The position numbers were made by a program, and so were the translations under genes. The notes under the pieces are model-generated. The model searched no databases. It was not told the DNA's origin and worked only from the letters and a program-made list of their open reading frames with translations. DNA of 64,000 nucleotides from Nemertoderma westbladi. Its lineage: Eukaryota > Xenacoelomorpha > Nemertodermatida > Nemertodermatidae. Positions 16,255 to 25,333 of this stretch are shown here, one piece after another; the stretch's first letter is position 1, and each line of letters starts with the position of its first letter. The stretch spans positions 1 through 64,000 of the forward strand of contig JAUCBJ010007517.1 of the NCBI GenBank assembly GCA_032718475.1. Reading direction: 5' to 3'.

Positions 16255-19005
16255 TCATTGCTGCTCATTCATATACAACACTTTCTTGTCCCATCGTGTA
16301 CATACTCCACCCTTTGGTAAAGTAGAGACTATGGCTCCAATAACCATGGAACTCTGATATTCATGAGACTTACCTAACCAGTCCAACTGTCTACAGATCT
16401 CCTGAATTTCATCGGAAATCTCTATAATCCCGCTACTAAGGAAGTTTCGGGGGGCTACTAATTTTGCATACAAATACTTAGCTATGTTATCCTTATTACC
16501 ATACCTGGTGTTTAATGTATCCCAAACTTGTCTTAATCCATCTGGATGTCCAATAAACTTTAACGCCATTAACTTGGGAGGTCCTTCCAAGCACTTGATG
16601 AGGAATCTAAGTTTCTCTCCGTTAGATAGTACAGAGTTCTGTATGCTATCTTTGTAATATTCATTGAAAGGTAACCATTTCATCTCATCTCCATTGAATT
16701 TGACGATTTCTCCCACTTTGACCGCTTGGCGGGCTTCTGTTCTAGCCATCTGACGCGTGAAGCTTTCTTGGGCCATCGTGTTATTTAATATCGAATTATC
16801 GGTATATGAATTTCTCGGATTATTATCAGGTCTATAGGGAATATCATTAACAACAGGTTTATAATCACCCTTAATAGGGTTTGCTATAGGAGTTTCTACT
16901 TCACTAGCAGTATAGATGCGTGTAGGCTCCACACCTTGCGCATGTAATACTTCAGACCTAACAGGTTGACACAATGTTACTGGGGGTATTGGTATACCCT
17001 TTTGTATATTGACTAATTTGTCGCGTTCTAGCGCGATACTTTGCTGCACTTCTTGCAATTCTGCCCTACTTTCCCTTACTGTTCCCTTAAGTTGGTGGAC
17101 AGTCTCCTGCATCTGTCCGAGCAGGAGATTCATCCCCCGCCGTCCCTCCTCTACCCACTCGACCGCCGAAGCGGGAGTCGCCAACATTGTAGCGGGCCGA
17201 CGCGGGACGACGGGAGACAAATCTTTGATTTCTCTCTCAGCTTCCAGGACAGGGATATTCTCATGGACTGTTCTACCGGGTACAGGCAGTGTAGTACTGT
17301 GTAAAGGGAATTTAGAGTTAAGCTCTGGAAGTACAGGGGTCTCTAGCACAGGAGTGACTTTGGGAACGACAGGCCTAATTATTTCAGGCTCATCAACTAT
17401 AGTAGGGAGTCTTTTGACCTTAATAATTTGGTCTGTAGGTTCTATACTACTTAAGTCTGTGCTAGCTAGTTGTCTTCTAACAGCTGGGGGCAAATCAGGC
17501 AATTTGTGACGGTGAGATGTTTTTCTACGCCTGCTTGGACGAGATCTATTTCCTCCGCCTTCAGGATCGGTAGTTTCGCTTTCCTCCGATGATGTGTATC
17601 CCTGGCGTTTGGGAGTAGATCTTCTCATCATCTGCATTTGACTAGCAGTTAACTGTTTATTTATGTTGTCTTGCGTCTCTTGCAGATTTTCCAACTCCAG
17701 TTGGGTAGTCTCCTCAGACGCTCTCCGTTCTGCTTCTGCCACCGCTGCTTTTCTTTCTGCTTCTGCTTCTGCCGCCGTTGCTTTTCTTTCTGCTTCTGCT
17801 TCTGCCGCCGTTACTGCTGCTGCCTTTCGGTCCTCTATCCGTTTTTTCTTTACTTGTTCTTCTTGGACTCTAGCGAGGCGGAGTTTTTCATCAAATTTAG
17901 CTTGGTTCGCAGCTAACATTTCTGCATCGATTGAGTCCAACACAAGCTTGGCTCCTTCACTATTGGGGCGAAGTCCAGCCAGTCGTCTCCTCAACTCTTC
18001 ATCACCCAAGAAGCGTTGATAGTCTGACAGATAGATGTCTATGGCGTCTCTCGAGGGCGGCTTCTCTGCTGCTGTCTCTTCGCTTTCCACTTGAGAAAGG
18101 GTGGCATCGGTTGGTTCTTCATAGGTTGGTCTCTCAGCCAGCTGGGATTTCCACTGGGCCGTTTCTTGAACTTTGATACCTACCCGCTGGAACCAAGTCT
18201 TGACATCAACCTGCAGTGACGTGTCCTGTCTTCTTTTGGAAGTTTCCTCAAAGGCTGATAGGATTAGTCTAATGCGTAGGGTTCTTTCGCGTACTTGATA
18301 AAGCAGCTCTTCCTGCTCTTGAGGTCCTTGGGGTTGTCGAAACAGTTGTTCTTCCAATCGCTCTAAGGAGCCGAAGAATCCCTGCACATATCCTGCTGCC
18401 GACCTCTTCCAAACAGCTGGATCCATCGTATCTTTAGCCACTCCCATCCTGTGTATATCTTCCCAAGTAGCTTCGGACAAATCTAACGGGAGTCCGGGTC
18501 CGGGAAAGTTCCATTGTGACTCGACAATAGACATCAATTCTTCCCTGGCGTATCCCGCATAACTATCTTGGGTCGCTCGCTTACTTCTCGCCCAATCGAC
18601 TTGGTGTTCCTCCACCGCAATGAATATAGTAGTTAGTACTGCGGCAGGTAGGGTGAGAAGGGGATCCGAATAGGCTGTAGCCGTCATCTTCACTCCGCGT
18701 TCGGGGGTCAGCTCTACAGTATCCGAACTACTGGAGCTATCGGGTCGCTGGGAACGAGTTTCTTGAATAGGATGTTGCTGCTGTTGGACAGCTGCTTCCT
18801 GGTTCCGTTTGACCTGGGCCCGAGTGCCGATGATAGACCTACGGTGTTGGATTAGCCTAGGGTATGATACTACTACTGGAGGGATGACCTTTCTTTCAGT
18901 AGGAGGTGAGCTGAACCCCTTTCTTAATCGCTCCACACTCCTATCTGTGTCACAGATGGTTGTATCGATTAGACTGTCTGACAGGGTTTGCTGGGTGTCA
19001 GACAT
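16255..19005 (-). CDS. gag: Element A1 gag polyprotein
   Basis: 916 residues from ATG 19005. The first ~600 residues are unusually long for a BEL/Pao gag: a Gln/Ser-rich start, a helical region, then an Ala/Glu/Lys/Arg coiled-coil repeat (AEAEAERKA-like, about residues 395-445) and a Pro-rich linker. The C-terminal ~150 residues hold the conserved BEL/Pao gag region (KFNGDEMKWLPFNEYY, then LNTRYGNKDNIAKYLYAKL), corresponding to the DUF1759 family. It assembles the particle around element RNA. It ends at TGA just before MADLMSFLD; in A2 that codon is sense, so the ancestral product was probably one gag-pol chain. Confidence 0.88.
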   Translation of the reverse strand: MSDTQQTLSDSLIDTTICDTDRSVERLRKGFSSPPTERKVIPPVVVSYPRLIQHRRSIIGTRAQVKRNQEAAVQQQQHPIQETRSQRPDSSSSSDTVELTPERGVKMTATAYSDPLLTLPAAVLTTIFIAVEEHQVDWARSKRATQDSYAGYAREELMSIVESQWNFPGPGLPLDLSEATWEDIHRMGVAKDTMDPAVWKRSAAGYVQGFFGSLERLEEQLFRQPQGPQEQEELLYQVRERTLRIRLILSAFEETSKRRQDTSLQVDVKTWFQRVGIKVQETAQWKSQLAERPTYEEPTDATLSQVESEETAAEKPPSRDAIDIYLSDYQRFLGDEELRRRLAGLRPNSEGAKLVLDSIDAEMLAANQAKFDEKLRLARVQEEQVKKKRIEDRKAAAVTAAEAEAERKATAAEAEAERKAAVAEAERRASEETTQLELENLQETQDNINKQLTASQMQMMRRSTPKRQGYTSSEESETTDPEGGGNRSRPSRRRKTSHRHKLPDLPPAVRRQLASTDLSSIEPTDQIIKVKRLPTIVDEPEIIRPVVPKVTPVLETPVLPELNSKFPLHSTTLPVPGRTVHENIPVLEAEREIKDLSPVVPRRPATMLATPASAVEWVEEGRRGMNLLLGQMQETVHQLKGTVRESRAELQEVQQSIALERDKLVNIQKGIPIPPVTLCQPVRSEVLHAQGVEPTRIYTASEVETPIANPIKGDYKPVVNDIPYRPDNNPRNSYTDNSILNNTMAQESFTRQMARTEARQAVKVGEIVKFNGDEMKWLPFNEYYKDSIQNSVLSNGEKLRFLIKCLEGPPKLMALKFIGHPDGLRQVWDTLNTRYGNKDNIAKYLYAKLVAPRNFLSSGIIEISDEIQEICRQLDWLGKSHEYQSSMVIGAIVSTLPKGGVCTRWDKKVLYMNEQQ

Positions 19006-21003
19006 GTTTAGCTATACAGTTGAACGCTTACTGCTATAGTTACAGTTAAAGCAAGTCTAGTAATTCAGTATGACCGTTATTTCATAATATATATATTCAT
19101 AATATGAATATATATATATATATATATATTCATAATAAGCCTATGGTAAATACTGGTATGTCAATTATTTTAGAATAATTGAATTTCTGAAATTTTAGGG
19201 TTACTTGGTTACTTTAACTTACTTTATTACCGTTATTTGAGCAGTAGTCCAACTGATATTGAGACCTAGTTGTTGTATGGCAGGCCTACTATTTATAAAT
19301 CGTTTGAGTTGATTTATAATATATATATACCCGTTTAAAATGGGTTTTGTCAATATTTGAAATAAATGTTATTATTTCTGGGGGGGGTCACTACACAGAA
19401 GCTGTGCGCTCTCAGTGAAGTGCTACTTATTGGACACTAAAACAGATAATTCTAATTTACCTAAGTTACTTAATACTACAAATTACTTACAATACGGGTG
19501 AGATTAAATCTCTAATTAAACACAACAAAAATATTACGTACGAAATTTTAGGGTAATTTTACAGGAAGTCTACAAACCAGCCTAACAAAGGGTTAGAATT
19601 CTGGTTATTACAACGGACAGGGTACTACGGTATTTGAAAATAATAAGTAGTAGTAAATATATTGCACTGTCCAGATAGGAAAATACCACCGCCTGACGAC
19701 CTATAGCCATATCGCTATAGGTACTACGTTATGTATCACGGAGTGTTCCCACCTGGAAGTTAATTACCGCGGACTACCAGATCCAACGTGCCTATTAACC
19801 ACTTTACAACACAATACACTGCTTACACACTAATTACTTTCGGAAAGCACTGTACACTAAACCCTAAATTAGGTACGAGTACTTGTACAACAGATAATCA
19901 GTAGTTAAAAATACTTGAACAGCTAAAAGAACCACGGCATCTGCTGGAGTGACCGGTGCACAAGATCACCAGTCTTTACCTACGCCAAGCAGCCCGTGTA
20001 GTACCGGGGTTAATTTAACTATAACGGTATATATAACAAGCACAATTACTGTAGGAATAAACTTAGGGATATGAATGTTGCGAATAATCGCATAAACTCT
20101 GAATAATAAATATTACGCTACCCGTACAGAATACTCAAACAAAATACAAACCAAACGCTGGCAGACCACCACCAAGCCTAAATAAACTACAGTATGTGCA
20201 GATTCCAAAATGGTTAGTTAGTATGCGTTCTAACATGGTAGTACGACTTATTCTTTAAGAGGGGATTGACCTTACAGCTCTGGCTGCCCCAACTTACTAA
20301 CTGGCACTTTATTAGACAAACTCTACACACGCAGCAATCTCTTCAGACCTAATAATAGCTAGACAACAATCCAGCCTACAAAATATCTGAGTAATAACTA
20401 TTACGGTACCTGAACAGACCACACAAACAAACACAGGCCAAAACGCTGGCAGAATACTGTCAAGCCTAAATAAACTACAGTATATGCAGATTCCAAAATG
20501 GTTAGTTAGTATGCGTTCTAACACGGTAGTACGACTTATTCTTTAGGAGGGGATTGACCTTACAGCTCTGGCTGCCCCAACTTACTAACTGGCACTTTAT
20601 CAGACAAACTCTACACACGCTGTAATCTCTCCAAACCCAACAACAGTCCGACAACAGTCCGGCCTACCAATTGTCTGTATAGACTGAGCAAGCTTACACG
20701 CCTTCTGCTCAATACTGGCCTACAAATAAATAAAACTGACAGAAATAAGTAAGCTCCAAAAGAAACAAGGGGTGTACAGTCCCTAATCTCTTAAACAGCC
20801 TACCGGTATGCAATAATCAAAATCGAATAATACTAATGTACTTATACTGGAAGTAACGGTTATGGCAGTTGGGCCTACGGACCTACAGCAGTACCGGTTC
20901 TGGCAGTTAGGCCTACGGACCTACAGCAGTACCGGTTCAGGTTTACCAGTCGACCGGTACTTTCAACTTTATTGCTTACTGCAATAAAGACAATAACTGT
21001 TAT
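19006..21003. other. 5' leader region of element A1
   Basis: About 2 kb without a gene between the gag start and the direct terminal repeat. It contains an AT dinucleotide tract (about 19085-19130), then sequence shared with A2 (47108-47654, 55857-56377, 63778-64000) and a ~288-bp tandem duplication at 20100-20680. Near the right end a ~38-bp unit with GGCCTACGGACCTACAGCAG is doubled (20873-20945). Small frames here have no coding support. No tRNA-complementary primer site could be identified next to 21003. Confidence 0.65.
20100..20680. repeat. Tandem duplication (~288 bp x2) in the A1 leader
   Basis: Two copies offset by about 288 bp. Both contain AAACGCTGGCAGA, GCAGATTCCAAAATGGTTAG, CAGCTCTGGCTGCCCCAACT and AGACAAACTCTACACACGC. 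The same structure is partly visible in A2, where element C inserted at the GCAGATTCC word of the first unit. Confidence 0.85.
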
Positions 21004-21861
21004 TGTACGCGCTTTTGAAGACCTTTAGCAGTTTAACCTGCTAAAATTTATATGTCTTTTGGTTTATAAATAGACTTTTAGTAAATGACAAGTATTTAAT
21101 ACCAATAAACACAACATTAGCCAAAGCCAGCCTAGTGCGCGTCCATTCACCCGCTGGATATACCCGGGAGACTGGATTCGGATGGGGCTTAGATTTTATT
21201 ATTGCAGTGAAGCCTACTGTATTATTCGATTGATCGTTAATAAATAATTTCTGACCAATATTATTCACTTTCGGGAAATATTAACAGTTCCTTTAGGACG
21301 TGGCGCTCTATCTAGGTAAACAGAGATATGACTTCTACTAAACACAACGGTAAGGCTTATGTTTCACGTATAAGGCGCATTCTTTAGGAAATGCTTTGTT
21401 ATCAGCAACAATCATGCACACTACCGGTACCGCACAATACTGCACACTTATCTGCCGACCGTCAATGAATTTGATCACACATAAAGAGAACAGCAATTGA
21501 CTCATGTAGTGCCTATCAAATAGCATTAGGTTCACTACAAACCACGATAACATAAGTCGCAATCGCTATATGTAACCCGTCTCTCTAACCTGTAGTGTAT
21601 CAAGAAAATTGGGAAATTTGGGTTCTTTATAGATGTTCTCCAAATAATAATATTCAACCATCTGATACAAATAATGACAACAGTAAATAGCAGTATAATA
21701 ATGTATGTTGCAGTGATATAAGACTGCTGCTGATTGCACTGGTTGTACTGGACCGATAACAGTTATACGTTCTATAATCTAAGCCTACTAATGTTTCTTC
21801 TAAAGTCTGAAACGAATTGACTCTAGAGCCGGTGTTCTTGGCCTAGATAAAAAACAACACA
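21004..21861. repeat. Internal direct copy of terminal repeat L (5'-LTR-like)
   Basis: 858 bp, TG...CA, same orientation and length as 4717-5574 with about 99% visible identity. In a conventional minus-strand LTR element this would be the 5' LTR. The flank beyond it (21862-21866, ACTCA) does not match the CATGT left of 4717, so it is not the outer boundary supported by a target duplication. Confidence 0.8.
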
Positions 21862-21895
21862 ACTCAGTACAATCAGTGCTACATTAATGCACGGT

Positions 21896-22617
21896 GCAAG
21901 TCACTGCAACATACATTATTATACTGCTATTTACTGTTGTCATTATTTGTATCAGTTGGTTGAATATTATTACTTGGAGAACATCGATAAATAACCCGAA
22001 TTTCCCAATTTTCTTGATACACTACAGGTTAGAGAGACGGGTTACATATAGCGATTGCGACTTACATTATCGTGGTTTGTAGTGAATTTAATGCTATTTG
22101 ATAAGCACTACATGAGTCAATTGCTGTTCTCTTTATGTATGATAAAATTCATTGACAGTCGGCAGATTAGTGTGCAGTATTGTGGGTTACCGGTAGTGTG
22201 CATGATTGTGGCTGATAACTAAGCATTTCCTAAAGAATGCGCCTCATACGTGAATCATAAGCCTTACCATCTTACCGTTGTGTTTAGTATAAGTCATATC
22301 TCTGTTTACCTAGATAGAGCGCCACGTCCTAAAGGAACTGTTAATATTTCCCGAAAGTGAAAAATATTCGTCAGAAATTATTTATTAACGATCAATCGAA
22401 TAATACAGTAAGCTTACACTGCAATAAAAATCTAAGCCCTCCGAATCCAGTCTCCCGGGTATATCCAGCGGGTGAATGGACGCGCACTAGGCTGGCTTCG
22501 GCTAATGTTGTGTTTATTGGTATTAAATACTTGTCATATGCTAAAGTCTATTTATAAACCAAAAGACATATAAATTTTGGCAGGTTAAACTGCTAAAGGT
22601 CTTCAAAAGCGCGTACA
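21896..22617. repeat. Inverted terminal repeat R at the right end of A1
   Basis: The reverse complement matches the outer ~720 bp of repeat L with modest divergence and small indels (for example GGAGGGCTTAG versus GGATGGGGCTTAG). It is closer to the left end of A2 (33340 onward) than to L. With 21004-21720 it forms a 1.6-kb palindrome around a ~175-bp centre. The last bases GCGCGTACA are followed by CATGT. Confidence 0.85.
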
Positions 22618-22622
22618 CATGT
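22618..22622. other. Putative right target-site duplication of A1 (CATGT)
   Basis: Matches 4712-4716 exactly and abuts the inverted terminus. Confidence 0.6.
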
Positions 22623-22937
22623 AGAGAAGCAATGTGAGACTACCACCACACAATAGTGCAGGAAATGAGATTATACCCAAAAAAATTAAAATAATATTTT
22701 CGACCTACCAGAGCCCAATTTGACCAACTGAATTATAAATACTAAATGAGATAGTACAAGCAACAAACCCTACAATGTAGTTTATATACACTAGGTGTAA
22801 TATTATGGTTTTGTACAGAAGTGGAAAATATGAGAACACGCGTCACGCGTCACGCAATACGTACGTTTCGGCCAAACAGGCCTCATCAGTTAGTAGCGCT
22901 AACCAGCTCTGCCACTAGCCCCTGACACGCACACTCC
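22623..22937. other. Flank between A1 and the hAT-like element
   Basis: Non-coding. It contains a short doubled CGTCACG word near 22840 and the left 8-bp target duplication CACACTCC at 22930-22937. No gene was seen. Confidence 0.5.
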
Positions 22938-23251
22938 CATGGACGGATTAAGGGGGGGGGGGCAACAGGGGCAGCTGCCGGGGGCCCGTAAGTTGGAAGG
23001 GGCCCGCAAGTTGGGAGAAATTTACCGAACATTATCTCACTGATAAAACAACCTCATTTATTTATTAATTTCTGGCTGTTCAATAAATATTTAGAGTATA
23101 TCTCACATATAGCCTCACCATTCAGAGCACTGTGTCCCATAGAATGTTTAAAGTGTTTTAAAAAAATATTTTAAGTGTGGGGCGAGCCACGAAGTTGGCG
23201 GAGCCTTAGCGAATTGACACTGTTAGGGGGTGGGTCAATTTATGCAAATAG

Positions 23252-23304
23252 TTGTTGTCGTCGTCGTTGTCGTCGTCGTCGTCGTCATCGTTGTCGTCGT
23301 CGTT
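23252..23304 (+). repeat. (GTC)n / (GTT)n microsatellite
   Basis: Interrupted GTC/GTT trinucleotide tract inside the hAT-like element; shorter GTTGTCGTCGTT remnants recur at each boundary of the 315-bp units. Confidence 0.9.
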
Positions 23305-23995
23305 ACGATTTTGACATGCTAATAACTTTGTCGGATTTAAAGCTGCCAAGTTGAAAATTTGTAGGTATCAATATGAGCAAAAGTTGAGATTTTTGAGAGA
23401 CTTTCAGACACCATCAGTGCAATGGTCTCCCGCTAGAGGGCCACATGTCTAAACATTAAATGCCCTCCCATTTCTTTGCTTTTAATCCGTTTAAGCTGAA
23501 ACTTGGCAGATATGTATTAGACCATTAGCTGTGACTTTCAAAGGAGGCGAATCCATCTGCAGTTCTCCAGTCTGCCGCTAGAGGGCCAAAGGTCTGAAAG
23601 TGAAATCGTTGTCGTCGTTACGATTTTGACATGCTAATAACTTTGTCGGATTTAAAGCTGCCAAGTTGAAAATTTGTAGGTATCAATATGAGCTAAAGTT
23701 GAGATTTTTGAGAGACTTTCAGACACCATCAGTGCAATGGTCTCCCGCTAGAGGGCCACATGTCTAAACATTAAATGCCCTCCCATTTCTTTGCTTTTAA
23801 TCCGTTTAAGCTGAAACTTGGCAGATATGTATTAGACCATTAGCTGTGACTTTCAAAGGAGGCGAATCCATCTGCAGTTCTCCAGTCTGCCGCTAGAGGG
23901 CCAAATGTCTGAAAGTGAAATCGTTGTCGTCGTTATGATATTGACATGCTTATAACTTTGTCGAATTTAAAGCTGCCAAGTTGAAAATTTGTTTT
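23301..23995 (+). repeat. 315-bp tandem repeat, 2.2 units
   Basis: Units begin CGTTACGATTTTGACATGCT at 23301 and 23616, with a partial third unit at 23931. The first two are almost identical, differing by single bases such as GAGCAAAAGTT versus GAGCTAAAGTT. Each unit contains two CCGCTAGAGGGCCA words. No coding content. Confidence 0.9.
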
Positions 23996-25196
23996 GTTGA
24001 AAATCAGTTCAACAGTCACCCGCTATAGGACTACTTTATGCCTGAAAGTGAATAGATTCTCCCGTCTCATTGATTTTAATCAGTTTAAGCTGAATCTTGC
24101 CATATATTCTGGACCACATGCTGCGTCTTTGTGGGGGGGGGGGGGGGGGGGGGATTTAATCGGTCTGCCGCTATACGACGAAATTTCTGAAAGTGAGATC
24201 CGTCTCTCATTTCGTTATCCGTTATTCAAGATGAAACTTGGCCGATGTACGTATGTACTATTCATCCATAGGCTGTGTCTTTGTGGGGCTGGAGACCCTA
24301 ATCCATCTTCAGTTCTCACTATACCGCTAGAGTCAGAAATGTCTGAATAGAAATGAAAGAGGTAAAAAGTGATTAGGCGAAATCTGCTTAATATTTGCTA
24401 ATACAGTAATACTTTCGAATTACTACTTAAATTAAATTTAAGTCACGTGCTGCGCGAAGGCCCCACTTCGTGTAATGTAATGCTTAAAGGAAACCGTTAG
24501 CAAAAAAACTAAATTAACCAAAAAAAAAAAAAAAAAATTTAAATAATAGTAAACTATTACTGTATTACAATTAACATTTAATTTACCTTTCAATTAATAT
24601 TATCTGAAATCATTCACGAGTTCAGTAGGTTAGGAAATTGCTATTTTTAAGTAATTTTGTGTCTAATTTATTGATATACCAGTATATTATTCGTTCCTAA
24701 ATATAGAATTATGTCTTTTGGATGGTGTAATTTTAGGAAAAAATTAGTATTATTTAAATAATAAAGGACTATTATTCGATAAAAAAAAAGTAAGCGGAAA
24801 TCACCGCTTTTTTAACTGATATTCAATCAGCGAAATTCAACTCTGTTTTTTTTTTGTTTTTTTTATTCAACTGTTACGTTTTTATATCGAATATATTGTT
24901 TTATTTGAAAAAAATATCATACCAGCGTTACTTATTTGTACCAACGGGGACCAAAATTTTTTGCAATTGGTTTTCGTCGGGGGGGGGGGGGGGGGGGGGG
25001 GGGGGTAAGGGGCCCGTAAGTTGCGACTGCCGGGGGCCCGAAAATCCATAATCCGTCCCTGCACACTCCCACCTAATCCACTTCTATTGAACGGGCAGTC
25101 TTAAGTTGCATATATTCTATTTCTAACAGTATGGCGTCTCTAAAGGGTCAAAATATAAATGAATAACAACCTCTATGAAACAAAAAAATGCCTCCA

Positions 25197-25333
25197 TATT
25201 TGTTACTGCAGTAATAAATAATTGTTACTGCAGTCGAAATTATTTATTACTTCAGTAACAATTATTTCTTACTGCAGTAACAATTATTTATTACTGCAGT
25301 GACAATTATTTATTACTGCAGAAACAATTATTT
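25197..25333 (+). repeat. 22-bp minisatellite, left block
   Basis: Six to seven units of a 22-bp repeat, ATTATTTATTACTGCAGTAAC-like, each holding the palindrome TTACTGCAGTAA. The first two units are in the opposite orientation to the rest. The same repeat resumes at 27667, so a LINE has split one array. Confidence 0.9.

Larger units (their letters stand above)
4717..22617 (-). mobile_element. Element A, copy 1: BEL/Pao-like retroelement with exonuclease-like downstream frame
   Basis: A 17.9-kb unit with genes on the minus strand: gag, zinc knuckles, protease, RT, RNase H, integrase, a non-coding spacer, then a long extra frame. It begins TGTACGCGCTTTTGAAGACC and ends with the exact reverse complement, flanked by CATGT on both sides. 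An 858-bp repeat lies at 4717-5574 and again in direct orientation at 21004-21861, and an inverted diverged copy fills the right end to 22617. Internal parts are shared with A2 (33340 onward) at what looks like about 97-98% identity. No clear primer-binding site or polypurine tract was found beside the 858-bp repeats. The boundaries are an inference from terminal repeats and target duplication. Confidence 0.65.
22938..25061. mobile_element. Non-autonomous hAT-like DNA element
   Basis: Left end CATGGACGGATTA and right end TAATCCGTCCCTG are near-perfect inverted repeats of the CA(G)GGACGGATTA type. The flanks CACACTCC (22930-22937) and CACACTCC (25062-25069) are an exact 8-bp duplication. Eight bases and CAGGG-type ends are standard for hAT transposons. 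The 2.1-kb body has no transposase. Near each end lie GGGGCCCGTAAGTTG words and long G runs (G11 at 22952, G27 at 24979). The middle carries a trinucleotide repeat, a 315-bp tandem duplication and a G21 run. Confidence 0.85.

Noticed and set aside
17009-17509. 166-codon plus-strand frame opposite gag
   Set aside because: Ser/Thr/Gly-rich shadow of the gag linker; no motif.
4717-22617. Polinton/Maverick-type giant DNA transposon
   Set aside because: No protein-primed DNA polymerase, ATPase or capsid genes; the enzymes are BEL/Pao RT and integrase, and the duplication is 5 bp, not 6.
4717-22617. DIRS-type retroelement (inverted termini)
   Set aside because: DIRS elements use a tyrosine recombinase and make no target duplication; here there is a DDE integrase with HHCC finger and a CATGT duplication.
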